A DNA stretch of 64,000 nt. Source: Agarivorans aestuarii. GTDB taxonomy: Bacteria; Pseudomonadota; Gammaproteobacteria; Enterobacterales; Celerinatantimonadaceae. The notes under the pieces were generated by a model. It was not told the DNA's origin. It saw only the letters and a list, made by a program, of their open reading frames with translations, and did not search any database. Shown here one piece after another: positions 34,848-43,366 of this stretch (positions are counted from its first letter, which is position 1; every line of letters begins with the position of its first letter). The stretch covers positions 1,849,001 through 1,913,000 of the forward strand of contig NZ_AP023033.1 of assembly GCF_019670125.1 (NCBI RefSeq), read 5' to 3'. The position numbers and the translations under genes were made by a program.

Positions 34848-35507
34848 TTATGCATTTTGCAAAGCTTCGTAAGCTAATTGAGCCGGGTGGGTATTGTTTC
34901 CGCTCATTCGGCGATAATGTGCAATGGTTTTTGCAAGGTATGCTTGGTGCTTGGGATTAGATAGTTGCCACATAGCTTCACCCACCTTGCTTATTGGTGA
35001 ATGCTTAGCAGTAGATAGATGGAGTATTTCATAATGGCGTTGGTTTTCTTCTACCAGTTGTTCGTGGATTAAACCAATTTCTTGGCTATGTAGGAATTGA
35101 CGAAGCTCATATTGGTAATGCACAGGGCAAAGGATTAACTCAAAGTTAAATTTAGGGTTATTACTTAGAATTCCCTTGAGTAAATCAATACATAACTCTC
35201 CGCCAACCCCTGCAATAATCACCAGCTGCGTGCCGTTGCCTTTTAGTTCGAGCTTGGCTACGTCTTCACAATGTACTTGCCATTGGCTTGTTGAGCCATT
35301 TGACGTATAGGGAAGGTGGTGGCTCAAGTTTTGTTCTAAGTGCTGACAAATTTGCGGCACGCTATCAACAAAGTGCACGCAGTTAGCACTATTGCGTTTG
35401 ACTAAATCTGCACCGAGCAAACCATGGTCGCAGCAACAATCCCATATATCGTGATATTGCTTGGTAACGCGTTGGCTAATTGCAGCTAAGCGGCGACTTG
35501 TTTTCAC
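34848..35507 (-). CDS. trmK: tRNA (adenine22-N1)-methyltransferase, TrmK family
   Basis: 219 residues. SAM-binding motif I region WDCCCDHGLLGADLV (typical DxxxDHGxLP-like), LVIIAGVGGELCIDLL as the post-motif strand, and LILCPVHYQYELRQFL. These match the TrmK family, which methylates N1 of adenine 22 in some tRNAs. The cysteine-rich DCCCDHG variant of motif I is unusual. Length fits the family. No neighbour gives further information. Confidence 0.8.
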   Translation of the reverse strand: MKTSRRLAAISQRVTKQYHDIWDCCCDHGLLGADLVKRNSANCVHFVDSVPQICQHLEQNLSHHLPYTSNGSTSQWQVHCEDVAKLELKGNGTQLVIIAGVGGELCIDLLKGILSNNPKFNFELILCPVHYQYELRQFLHSQEIGLIHEQLVEENQRHYEILHLSTAKHSPISKVGEAMWQLSNPKHQAYLAKTIAHYRRMSGNNTHPAQLAYEALQNA

Positions 35508-35821
35508 TTGTTTCTCCTAAGTAAGGCCATGAATACTAATTAATTGTTATTAAGTGGCAAGAAATTTTTCCAGTATTTTCAGGGCTTAATATGGTTATTT
35601 GGCTTAAGGCTATTAGCAAATACTGTTATTTGACAAATATGTGACTTTAGCGGCTGCTGCAGCTGTAAAACATCAAGCTGCATTATTTTATCCTTACTTT
35701 GTGTTGATTGGCTATTTTTTGGTTTGTTACTACGCTGAATTTTGGGGGGTTTATCTGTTAGCACATTTTTCTTCCCCAATTGTTAAGAGTTAATGAAAAA
35801 ACTCAAACCAAGGAGTGAACA
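35508..35821. other. Gene-free region between trmK and the porin gene
   Basis: Contains the divergent promoter regions. A 66-codon frame on the minus strand has no ribosome site and low-complexity content, so it was not called. AAGGAG at 35810-35815 is the porin ribosome site. Nothing else recognised. Confidence 0.5.
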
Positions 35822-36871
35822 ATGAAGAAGGTAATTGCAGGCTTAGCACTTAGTGCTATGGCAGGTAGCGTTTCGGCCGCTACCATTTACGAAAACGGCA
35901 AAACCAATGTGAGCATTGGTGGCTACTTAGGTATAGAGGCATTTTATCAAGCTGGCTATGGTGACGGGGCAAACAAAGATAGCTCGTTTGAATTACAAGA
36001 CAGAGCTTCACGTATCCGTTTTGCTTTTGAACATGAAATGGTACAAAACTGGATTGCTGGGGCGCAGCTAGAGTGGGGCTTTAATCCCGTTGAAAAAGCA
36101 GAACCACTATTCACCAATCGTTTAGGTAACATCTACTTCAATAACGATAGCTTTGGTTCAATTCGAGTAGGTAAGCAATGGTCTGCTTATTATGACATTG
36201 CGGTGTGGACCGATCAGTTTTGGAAGTTTGGTGGTGATGCGTCGGGTACGTATGATGGTCGAAATGGTGGTGATGAGTCAGGTATGGGGCGCGCTGATGA
36301 TGCATTAACCTACCGAAAGTCTTTTGGTGGATTTGGCTTAGCAGCTCAGTACCAATTTGAAAACGATAACTCAGCCAGAGACTATGGCTACCAGTTAAGT
36401 GGTAAATATGATTTTGACTTTGGATTATCGATTGGCGTCGCTTATGCCGCTAATGGTTATGACAACGCTAAGGCTGGTTATGTAGGAGCCGTAGATCAAG
36501 ATAAAGCTACATCTTGGTTAGCGGGTGCGGTGTATGAGTCTGATATGTTCTATGTTGCAGGTACTTACGGTGAGTATGAAAACTTGAGCAAGATGTTTAG
36601 CACCCTAGCAGATAAGGCTAATGGTGTTGAACTGATAGGCTTCTATAAAATAGACGACGGCCTTTACCACGTTTACGCTGGTTATAACGGCTTGGAAGAT
36701 AAAACCAGTGGCAGCCAAGGCGAGTTAAGTTACGCAGTAGGCGGGGTGGGGTGGAAACCTGGCCAAGTATTGTTAGCCCTTGAATATAAGTTTGGTTTAG
36801 AAAACAAGGACGCATTGGGCGCAGACAAAAAACAAGACGAAATGTCGATACAAGCCCGATACTACTTCTAG
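35822..36871 (+). CDS. Outer-membrane porin (general trimeric type)
   Basis: 349 residues with a signal peptide (KKVIAGLALSAMAGSVSA) and a C-terminus ending SIQARYYF, a terminal phenylalanine as in trimeric porins. The beta-strand pattern, with SFELQDRASRIRF and NDSFGSIRVGKQWSAYYDI (loop-3 region), fits Gram-negative porins of the 16-strand type. Likely a diffusion channel for small hydrophilic solutes in the outer membrane. Codon choice suggests good expression, and a strong ribosome site and a terminator bracket it. Confidence 0.88.
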   Translation: MKKVIAGLALSAMAGSVSAATIYENGKTNVSIGGYLGIEAFYQAGYGDGANKDSSFELQDRASRIRFAFEHEMVQNWIAGAQLEWGFNPVEKAEPLFTNRLGNIYFNNDSFGSIRVGKQWSAYYDIAVWTDQFWKFGGDASGTYDGRNGGDESGMGRADDALTYRKSFGGFGLAAQYQFENDNSARDYGYQLSGKYDFDFGLSIGVAYAANGYDNAKAGYVGAVDQDKATSWLAGAVYESDMFYVAGTYGEYENLSKMFSTLADKANGVELIGFYKIDDGLYHVYAGYNGLEDKTSGSQGELSYAVGGVGWKPGQVLLALEYKFGLENKDALGADKKQDEMSIQARYYF

Positions 36872-36970
36872 CCTAGTAACTCTAGCTAGCGGCTTAAGCT
36901 ATTCGCAGTTTTATGCTGTTTGAAGAACTTGACTGTTTTTATTAAACAAAGGTCGCTTGTTATAGCCAAC

Positions 36971-37006
36971 AAAAGGCATTGCACAATTTTTAGCAATGCC
37001 TTTTTT
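36971..37006 (+). terminator. Rho-independent terminator
   Basis: AAAAGGCATTGC (36971-36982) pairs with GCAATGCCTTTT (36993-37004), then more T. About 100 bases after the porin stop. Confidence 0.9.
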
Positions 37007-37093
37007 CTTCTCAAATACCAGTAATTATTCTTGGTCAACTCGCCACAGCGCCAAGACCTGCTACAATCCTTTCTTTTTTGCACGAGATTTAAG

Positions 37094-37366
37094 ATGAAGT
37101 GGGTAACCGTATCTTTCTTGGTAATTATTGCCTTAGTTAATTTTGGCCCTAGGGTTAATGCCATGTTCTATTCAAAACCAGATACCACGGTATTGTTTAA
37201 TAGCGGATGCTTTCTGCATGGTGAATTACGGGTTGACCCAGTGAGTCTTTCATACTTTATTGTGTTGGATGATGGCCAAGAGTTGTCGTTTGCCGATGAT
37301 AGCTACGCGGAGATATCTTCTGACGAAAATCTGCTTGATGTTTCTGAGCTGGATTTTTGTGTGTAG
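37094..37366 (+). CDS. Small exported protein of unknown function
   Basis: 90 residues from ATG 37094. The N-terminus WVTVSFLVIIALVNFGPRVNA is a membrane segment or signal peptide. The rest (YSKPDTTVLFNSGCFLHGEL and FCV at the end) has two cysteines and acidic character and looks like a small beta domain. A 21-residue upstream extension in frame lacks a ribosome site and was excluded. No family recognised. Followed by a terminator, so it is a single-gene unit. Confidence 0.6.
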   Translation: MKWVTVSFLVIIALVNFGPRVNAMFYSKPDTTVLFNSGCFLHGELRVDPVSLSYFIVLDDGQELSFADDSYAEISSDENLLDVSELDFCV

Positions 37367-37394
37367 TTAACAAATTGTTAACTCAAACTGCGCT

Positions 37395-37417
37395 AGCCTG
37401 ATTCTTCAGGCTTTTTT
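37395..37417 (+). terminator. Rho-independent terminator
   Basis: AGCCTGA (37395-37401), loop TTCT, TCAGGCT (37406-37412), then TTTTT. Follows the small exported-protein gene. Confidence 0.88.
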
Positions 37418-37727
37418 GTACTTAGCTTTGTTTTCTTGAGCCCCTCTCTATTGTTCAATGCAATCTTTTATTGCTTCCTTAAGTGCTGATTTCCTGCGTC
37501 TAGATCTCAATTTTCACTTGTATTCAGGGACTTTAGACTAAAGATTAATACCTAGTCTGTTAATCGTTTGTTAACTTTTTCTTCGATAGGCTTGAATTGA
37601 GTTTATATGTGTATCTATTCCACTAGCCGCAGATAAAAACTTAATGATGTGTTCGGCCGTTAACATGTTGTTTACATACTTATTGGCACAAAATCGCAAG
37701 CTGTTTCAGCTTGCTTGGAGAAATATC
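37418..37727. other. Upstream region of the DUF4212/symporter operon
   Basis: No gene. The 12-base word TTGTTAACTTTT at 37568-37579 occurs again upstream of the second symporter gene (51472-51483). The operon promoter should be here. Confidence 0.45.
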
Positions 37728-37979
37728 ATGGAAGAACAGACTACATATTGGCAAGAAAACTTGCGCCTAATATTTACCTGTCTCGTCATATGGTTTGTGG
37801 TTTCATTTGGCTTTGGCTTACTACTGGTCGAGCCGCTAAATGAAATTCGCTTAGGCGGATATAAACTGGGTTTTTGGTTTGCACAACAGGGCTCTATTTA
37901 TACCTTTGTGGCTTTGATTTTTTGGTATACCGCCAAAATGAATAAGCTCGACAAAAAATACCATGTTGAGGAGTCATAA
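37728..37979 (+). CDS. DUF4212 small subunit of a sodium/solute symporter
   Basis: 83 residues with two membrane segments (about 13-33 and 50-72). WQENLRLIFTCLVIWFVVSFGFG (key part NLRLIFTCLVIWFVVSFG), RLGGYKLGFWFAQQGSIYTFV and YTAKMNKLDKKYHVE match DUF4212. Members sit directly before a large VC_2705-type symporter and are thought to be an accessory subunit. GGAG precedes the ATG. Its TAA is immediately followed by the symporter ATG. Confidence 0.9.
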   Translation: MEEQTTYWQENLRLIFTCLVIWFVVSFGFGLLLVEPLNEIRLGGYKLGFWFAQQGSIYTFVALIFWYTAKMNKLDKKYHVEES

Positions 37980-39716
37980 ATGGACGAGTTAAAACTCTAT
38001 ACTTATATCGCTGTATTTGGCTCCTTTGGCCTGTACTTTGCCATTGCTTGGTGGGCTAGAGCAGGCTCTACCAGTGACTTTTATGTTGCGGGTGGTGGTG
38101 TTACGCCAATCCAAAATGGTATGGCAATTGGTGCTGACTGGATGAGTGCAGCTTCGTTCATTTCTATGGCGGGTTTAATTGCCTTCCTAGGATATGGTGG
38201 TTCTGTTTTTCTAATGGGCTGGACCGGCGGCTATGTGCTGCTAGCTATGTTACTAGCTCCTTATATGCGTAAGCATGGTAAGTTTACGGTGCCTGAGTTT
38301 ATCTCCGATAGATACTATTCAAAAAGTGCGCGTATTGTTGCTGTAGTGTGTTTGATCATCGCATCGCTTACTTACATTATCGGCCAAATGAAAGGTGTTG
38401 GCGTTGCCTTCTCTCGCTTCTTAGAAGTTGAGTACGATATGGGCTTATACATTGGCATGTTTGTAGTTTGGGTTTACGCGGTATTGGGCGGCATGAAGGG
38501 GATTACTTACACCCAGATTGCACAATATTGTGTACTTATTTTTGCTTACACTATTCCAGCCGTGTTCATTTCACTGCAGTTAACTGGTAATCCTATCCCA
38601 CAGATTGGCTTAGGTAGTACCTTAGCCGATGGTAGTGGTGTGTATCTGCTTGATAAGTTAGACATGGTGGTTACCGATCTTGGCTTTAAAGAGTATACCA
38701 CCGACAACTTAGGCGGCACCTTAAACATGTTTGCCTACACCTTGTCACTAATGATTGGTACTGCAGGCTTACCTCATGTAATCATGCGCTTCTTCACTGT
38801 ACCAACAGTTCAAGCTGCCCGCTCGTCTGCAGGTTATGCTTTAGTGTTCATTGCCTTGCTCTACACTGTTGCCCCTGCGGTAGGTGCTATGGCTCGCTTT
38901 AACCTTATGAATACGATTGTTCCATCAGCGGGTGACAACTTGGTGTATAACGAACGTCCTCAGTGGTTTAAAGATTGGGAAAAAACCGGTCTGTTGAAGT
39001 TTGAAGACAAAAACGGTGATGGCAAAATCCAATATGTTGCTGATAAAGAAAGCAACGAGATGGTGAAAGTAGACCGCGATATTATGGTTCTTGCGAACCC
39101 AGCTATTGCTAACCTACCTAACTGGGTAATTGCATTGGTTGCTGCTGGTGGCTTAGCGGCTGCGCTCTCTACAGCTGCAGGTTTGTTGTTGGCTATTTCA
39201 TCCTCGATATCCCACGACTTAATGAAAGGGGTACTCACGCCTAACCTCTCAGATAAGAATGAGTTACTGGCAGGGCGAATAGTGATGACACTTGCCATCT
39301 TGGTGTCCGGTTACCTTGGTTTAAATCCGCCTGGATTTGCCGCAGGTACCGTAGCACTGGCCTTTGGTTTAGCCGCTTCGTCTATCTTCCCGGCGTTGAT
39401 GATGGGTATCTTTGCTAAGAAAATGAGTGGTACCGCTGCGGTAGCCGGCATGTGTTCAGGTATTGGTGTAACTATGCTTTACGTGTTCCAGCATAAAGGC
39501 ATTATGTTTATACCAGGTACTTCTTTCTTAGGTGATATGGGGCCAAACTGGTTCTTAGGTATTTCGCCAAATGCCTTTGGTGTAGTGGGTGCATTGGTTA
39601 ACTTTGGTGTTGCCTTCGCAGTATGTAAAGCAACCGGTCCTGCACCACAGCATATTCAAGATATGGTTGATAACTTCCGTGTACCACATGGTGCAGGCGC
39701 AGCTCACGATCATTAA
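37980..39716 (+). CDS. Sodium/solute symporter, VC_2705 (acetate-symporter-like) family, large subunit
   Basis: 578 residues with 13 or so membrane segments. SSS-family landmarks: DFYVAGGGVTPIQNGMAIGADWMSAASFI (key part GADWMSAASFISMAG), GGYVLLAML, GQMKGVGVAFSRF, GGLAAALSTAAGLLLAISSSISHDL (key part ALSTAAGLLLA). Likely imports acetate or a related monocarboxylate with Na+. A soluble insert between membrane segments holds DKNGDGKIQY (from D343), an EF-hand-like loop. It follows the DUF4212 gene without a gap. A paralogue lies at 51541. Confidence 0.9.
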   Translation: MDELKLYTYIAVFGSFGLYFAIAWWARAGSTSDFYVAGGGVTPIQNGMAIGADWMSAASFISMAGLIAFLGYGGSVFLMGWTGGYVLLAMLLAPYMRKHGKFTVPEFISDRYYSKSARIVAVVCLIIASLTYIIGQMKGVGVAFSRFLEVEYDMGLYIGMFVVWVYAVLGGMKGITYTQIAQYCVLIFAYTIPAVFISLQLTGNPIPQIGLGSTLADGSGVYLLDKLDMVVTDLGFKEYTTDNLGGTLNMFAYTLSLMIGTAGLPHVIMRFFTVPTVQAARSSAGYALVFIALLYTVAPAVGAMARFNLMNTIVPSAGDNLVYNERPQWFKDWEKTGLLKFEDKNGDGKIQYVADKESNEMVKVDRDIMVLANPAIANLPNWVIALVAAGGLAAALSTAAGLLLAISSSISHDLMKGVLTPNLSDKNELLAGRIVMTLAILVSGYLGLNPPGFAAGTVALAFGLAASSIFPALMMGIFAKKMSGTAAVAGMCSGIGVTMLYVFQHKGIMFIPGTSFLGDMGPNWFLGISPNAFGVVGALVNFGVAFAVCKATGPAPQHIQDMVDNFRVPHGAGAAHDH

Positions 39717-39744
39717 GCTTGAATTGAATTAATCCCTAGTAAGC

Positions 39745-39773
39745 AAAAGGCTCCCTAGAGGGAGCCTTTTTTT
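39745..39773 (+). terminator. Rho-independent terminator of the symporter operon
   Basis: AAAAGGCTCCCT and AGGGAGCCTTTT nearly abutting, followed by more T. Confidence 0.9.
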
Positions 39774-39872
39774 GCGGCGGAACTTGGTAAAAATAATTAA
39801 TTTTCAATATGATAGTGTTAAAGAGTGAACTTGGTTAGCATCACTCAATAAGGTTGATTACAGGAAGTAACA

Positions 39873-40313
39873 ATGAACAGACACACTAAGTTGGCTATGT
39901 TGGTGATGCCGTTTTTGGCAATTGGCGGGTATATCGCATCGGATATTTATTTAGAACATGATGCGGAAAAAGATCGTATCTTCCAGCTGAGTACCTATGG
40001 TCACTGCGACATTATTAACCAAAAGTGTATTCTTGAATCAGGTGATTTTCAGCTCAATATTAGTGATGAAGCAGGAACAACTACGGTTAATTCTACCTTC
40101 CCTTTAGATAGTGCAACCTTCTTTATTGTAAGTAGCTCAAATGTAGTGACCGCTTACCCACTAGGCATGAGTGATAGCCCTTATTACTGGAAAAGCCCCA
40201 CCGAGCTTCGCGAACTGATCCCTAATCAGGGTGATAGCTATAAGCTACGCATTATTGCCAATATTAAAGGCGGAAAATACATTAGTGAGTTTTATAGCCA
40301 AACTGTTAAGTAG
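39873..40313 (+). CDS. Membrane-anchored or exported protein of unknown function
   Basis: 146 residues; N-terminal hydrophobic segment (LAMLVMPFLAIGGYIASDIY) then an exported domain with a CDIINQKC cysteine pair and a beta-rich sequence (FQLNISDEAGTTTVNSTFPL; FFIVSSSNVVTAYPLGM). The ATG has AGGAAG upstream. The pattern (anchor, CxnC, beta sandwich) recalls small periplasmic proteins of unknown role in marine gammaproteobacteria. I do not recognise the family. Confidence 0.65.
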   Translation: MNRHTKLAMLVMPFLAIGGYIASDIYLEHDAEKDRIFQLSTYGHCDIINQKCILESGDFQLNISDEAGTTTVNSTFPLDSATFFIVSSSNVVTAYPLGMSDSPYYWKSPTELRELIPNQGDSYKLRIIANIKGGKYISEFYSQTVK

Positions 40314-40388
40314 CTGCGCGCTAGGAAAAGCAAACAGCTGGTGCTAACATTTAACTAATAAAAACAAAGCATTGTTCCTAGGTACTGC

Positions 40389-41267
40389 ATGCATATTACT
40401 CCCGAACGTTTAGTTTATTTGGTGACAGTAGCAGAGACGCGTTCTTTCTCAGCGGCTGCGCGTAAACTAGGGGTTAGCCCTTCAGCAGTGAGCCAATTGA
40501 TTCAAAATATGGAGTTGGATTTAAATATTCGACTTTTTGATCGTGTTTCTGGCCAAGCGCCAACCTTAACCGACGTTGGACGCACGCTTTATGTTCAGGC
40601 TTTGGAGATTGTTCCACGCTTACAAGCTATGGAGAAAAAAGCCCAATCTTACCATGAGGGGATTGAAGACAAATTAACCATTGGCGTATCGGGTTATAGC
40701 TTTTTTCCAGAGTATGGAGAGGCGATAAAGAGCTTGTTAGCTAAGTTTCCGCAATTAAATGTGAAGATCATTGATGTAGATGAGTTCGACTCCCATAATT
40801 TTGGTGAAGACGGCGAGGTAGACATTCTTATTACTCCTGCTGAGCTTATCCCACGTCGTGGAGTAGAGAGTGTTATGATTGGCCGAATTAAATGGTTGTG
40901 TGTTTGCGCGCCAAGCCATCCGCTTGCCAAGATAAAACATGCTTTATCTATTCAAGATCTCCTTTCGCAAATTCAAATAACTCCTGCAGTGTCTAACTTT
41001 ATTACTGAAGATTTAGCTGAGTCAGTGCGCCTTAGTTCTCAGGTGGTTAATTGTTCAAGAATGTATCAATTTAAGCAGCTGTTGCTTAATGGCGTTGGCT
41101 TTGGTTTGTTCCCCGAGCCTTTAGCTAGAACCTACATCGCCAATAACCAACTGGTTGAGTTAGAGCGAGATTTTATTGTGGATGACTTTGAGTGGCCAAT
41201 TGAAGTGGTTTGGAGTCAAGCTCTTGGGCCTGCTGGGGAATGGTTTATTGAGCATCTGACGGAGTAA
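40389..41267 (+). CDS. LysR-family transcriptional regulator
   Basis: 292 residues. N-terminal winged helix: LVYLVTVAETRSFSAAARKLGVSPSAVSQ (key part SFSAAARKLGVSPSAVSQ), then a linker helix and a periplasmic-binding-protein-like effector domain (residues about 90-290). Effector unknown. It is on the same strand as its neighbours, not divergent from an obvious target, so the regulated gene cannot be told from position. Confidence 0.9.
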   Translation: MHITPERLVYLVTVAETRSFSAAARKLGVSPSAVSQLIQNMELDLNIRLFDRVSGQAPTLTDVGRTLYVQALEIVPRLQAMEKKAQSYHEGIEDKLTIGVSGYSFFPEYGEAIKSLLAKFPQLNVKIIDVDEFDSHNFGEDGEVDILITPAELIPRRGVESVMIGRIKWLCVCAPSHPLAKIKHALSIQDLLSQIQITPAVSNFITEDLAESVRLSSQVVNCSRMYQFKQLLLNGVGFGLFPEPLARTYIANNQLVELERDFIVDDFEWPIEVVWSQALGPAGEWFIEHLTE

Positions 41268-41408
41268 AACAGCGAATAAACTAGCGATAAATCTAAGTAA
41301 ATAGCTAACCGGATCATTAAATGTTTAATTTGTTGTGATTAATTGCAGATGATCAAATACACTTAAGCAATAAACTAAATTTCCCATAGAAAGAAATAGG
41401 AACCAGTA

Positions 41409-41651
41409 GTGAGCTCTAATCAAAAATGTCCATCTTGCGGTGGCCATAAACCAGCATTAATGGCCTGTCGTGATTGTGGATTTACCTATAGCGTAACCAG
41501 CCGTCCACCGGCAGCTACCAAACCTGCGCCTCAAACTAAGCCTGTGCCAAGAAGCGAATATAGAGCGGTGGTCGAAGAAGGTGGTGCTAAATCAAAAGTT
41601 GTGATTAAAACTAAAAAACGCCGCACTTATACCATTCCTAGCGAAGAGTAG
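41409..41651 (+). CDS. Small zinc-ribbon protein
   Basis: 80 residues, GTG start preceded by AGGAACC. Residues 7-25 hold two CxxC pairs (KCPSCGGH and ACRDCGFTY), a zinc ribbon. The rest is a Pro/Ala linker and a basic end (VVIKTKKRRTYTIPSEE). Short zinc-ribbon proteins of this kind are common next to metabolic genes and may bind nucleic acid; the role is unknown. Confidence 0.65.
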   Translation: MSSNQKCPSCGGHKPALMACRDCGFTYSVTSRPPAATKPAPQTKPVPRSEYRAVVEEGGAKSKVVIKTKKRRTYTIPSEE

Positions 41652-41655
41652 CCGT

Positions 41656-42054
41656 TTAGCTTAACGTTGCTATTTTCTGCAATATCGCCGTTATTCCGTT
41701 GTTTCTCGATTCACTTAAATGATGCGCCAAGCCAAGCTTTTCTAAAGTTTGGCTAAATATTGTTTGAGTGCTTTCAGTTTGCTGGACGAAGCTGGCTAAC
41801 ACAATCACCAGTAAACCCTTTATGATTTTGGCATTGCTATTTATGAACAGCTGTTCATTTGCATAATACAGCCACACATCACTTTCGCAGCCTTGCACTA
41901 AGTTTTCTTCTGTTTGGTATTGAGAATCCATCGGGCTCAGAGCCTTACTTAACAGCAGTAGTTGACGGTAGCGCTCTTCCCACGAACTACAATTAGCAAA
42001 GCGCTGTTCTATTTGCTCTATGCTTAAATCCACTTGTGGCGCTTTATTCATCAA
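41656..42054 (-). CDS. csdE: SufE-family sulfur acceptor (CsdE)
   Basis: 132 residues. SIEQIEQRFANCSSWEERYRQLLLL (key part SWEERYRQLLLL) and VQGCESDVWLYY, in which C56 accepts the persulfide sulfur from the desulfurase. Downstream of and overlapping the csdA-like gene by 11 bases, so the two are translationally coupled. Acts in the cytoplasm to pass sulfur on for cofactor or tRNA modification routes (e.g. TcdA/CsdL in E. coli). Confidence 0.9.
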   Translation of the reverse strand: MMNKAPQVDLSIEQIEQRFANCSSWEERYRQLLLLSKALSPMDSQYQTEENLVQGCESDVWLYYANEQLFINSNAKIIKGLLVIVLASFVQQTESTQTIFSQTLEKLGLAHHLSESRNNGITAILQKIATLS

Positions 42055-43258
42055 ACAACTCCATTATTTTATCAATTACCTCAATCGCTTGGTCAATATC
42101 TTGCTGATTGTTATATAGACCAATAGACAAGCGAATACTGCCTTCTGGAGACAAACGACTGCTTAAGGGCATTGCGCAATGATGGCCACAACGCAAAGCA
42201 ACATTGTATTGGTCAAATAGGGTGGCAGCATCTTGCGGGTGAACTCCACGCAAATTGAAGGCAATTAATCCTACTCTCATCATAGGTTCACCAACTAATT
42301 CAACCTTAGGGTGCTGTTTAAGCTGCTGCAGTGCATAAGCTAATAATTGGCGTTCATGACTAAGACGCTCTTTTATAGGGAATTGCGCTAAAAATTTGAT
42401 GGCAGAGGCCAAACCTATTGCCCCGGCTATATTAGGCGTTCCCGCTTCTAGGCGATAGGGAAGGCTGTTCCAGGTGCTTGTTTCAAAAGACACCTTACTT
42501 ATCATCTCTCCACCAAATACGCTGGGCTCGAGCAGTTCCAGTGCTTCTTCGCTACCATATAGCACGCCAATGCCCGTTGGGCCGTATAACTTGTGCCCAG
42601 AAAACAAGTAATAATCACAAGCTAAACGATTAACGTCGATGTCTAAGTGGGCTACTGCTTGTGCGCCATCTACAACTATTTTTGCGCAGTGTTGGTGGGC
42701 AAGCCTAGATAATTCAGGAATGGGCTGCATAGCACCAATACTGTTTGATACATGGGCAACGGCAATAATTTTACATTTGTCGCTAAGTTGCTGGCGAAGG
42801 TAAGCTAAATCTATATCGCCATTATCGAGTACAGGAATTACTTTTAGCTTCGCCTTACGCTTAAAGGCTAATTGTTGCCAAGGTACTAAGTTTGAGTGAT
42901 GTTCGAGCTCGCTAACCCAAATTTCGTCGCCTTCATCAACTAGATGGGCGAGGCCGTCTGCCAATAGGTTCGCTGCCTGGGTGGTTCCGCTGGTCCAAAT
43001 AATGTTTTGCGCCTTAGCACCAATAAATTCTGCAAGTGTTTTCCTTGCTAATTCAAAGGCATTGGTGGCATGTCGAGCAAAGCTATGACTTGCTCTATGT
43101 ACATTGGCATGACCTTGGCGGTAATATTGTTCAATGTCTTTTAAGACAACTTCAGGGACTTGAGTTGAAGCTGCGCTATCAAGGTATGCAAATGGCTGAT
43201 TAGTACCGTTTAATGACGGGAAAAACTGTCGATAGCGAGTATGCTTAAGTGAAGTCAC
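42044..43258 (-). CDS. csdA: Cysteine desulfurase (CsdA/SufS type)
   Basis: 404 residues, fold-type-I PLP enzyme. N-terminus PFAYLDSAASTQVPEVVL, the histidine HVSNSIGAMQPI, the PLP lysine in FSGHKLYGPTGIGVLY, and the active cysteine in RCGHHCAMPL (C361). Converts cysteine to alanine and hands persulfide to SufE/CsdE. Coupling to a csdE gene and the absence of suf partners (sufBCD) favour CsdA over SufS. Confidence 0.92.
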   Translation of the reverse strand: MTSLKHTRYRQFFPSLNGTNQPFAYLDSAASTQVPEVVLKDIEQYYRQGHANVHRASHSFARHATNAFELARKTLAEFIGAKAQNIIWTSGTTQAANLLADGLAHLVDEGDEIWVSELEHHSNLVPWQQLAFKRKAKLKVIPVLDNGDIDLAYLRQQLSDKCKIIAVAHVSNSIGAMQPIPELSRLAHQHCAKIVVDGAQAVAHLDIDVNRLACDYYLFSGHKLYGPTGIGVLYGSEEALELLEPSVFGGEMISKVSFETSTWNSLPYRLEAGTPNIAGAIGLASAIKFLAQFPIKERLSHERQLLAYALQQLKQHPKVELVGEPMMRVGLIAFNLRGVHPQDAATLFDQYNVALRCGHHCAMPLSSRLSPEGSIRLSIGLYNNQQDIDQAIEVIDKIMELFDE

Positions 43259-43366
43259 AATGATTCTTTGTTTGGCAATTAAAGCCGATATTGTAGCCCT
43301 AGGCGCAAATCTAAACTAGTTTATATCGGTGTTCTCTTTGATTTAACAACAGGAGTTAAAGGAAAG

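Noticed and set aside
35579-35779. 66-codon minus-strand frame before the porin gene
   Set aside because: No ribosome site, low-complexity Lys/Ser/Gln content and position over the expected promoter; not treated as a gene.
36886-37164. 92-codon minus-strand frame through the porin terminator
   Set aside because: It runs across a strong plus-strand terminator and the start of the following plus-strand gene, with no ribosome site.
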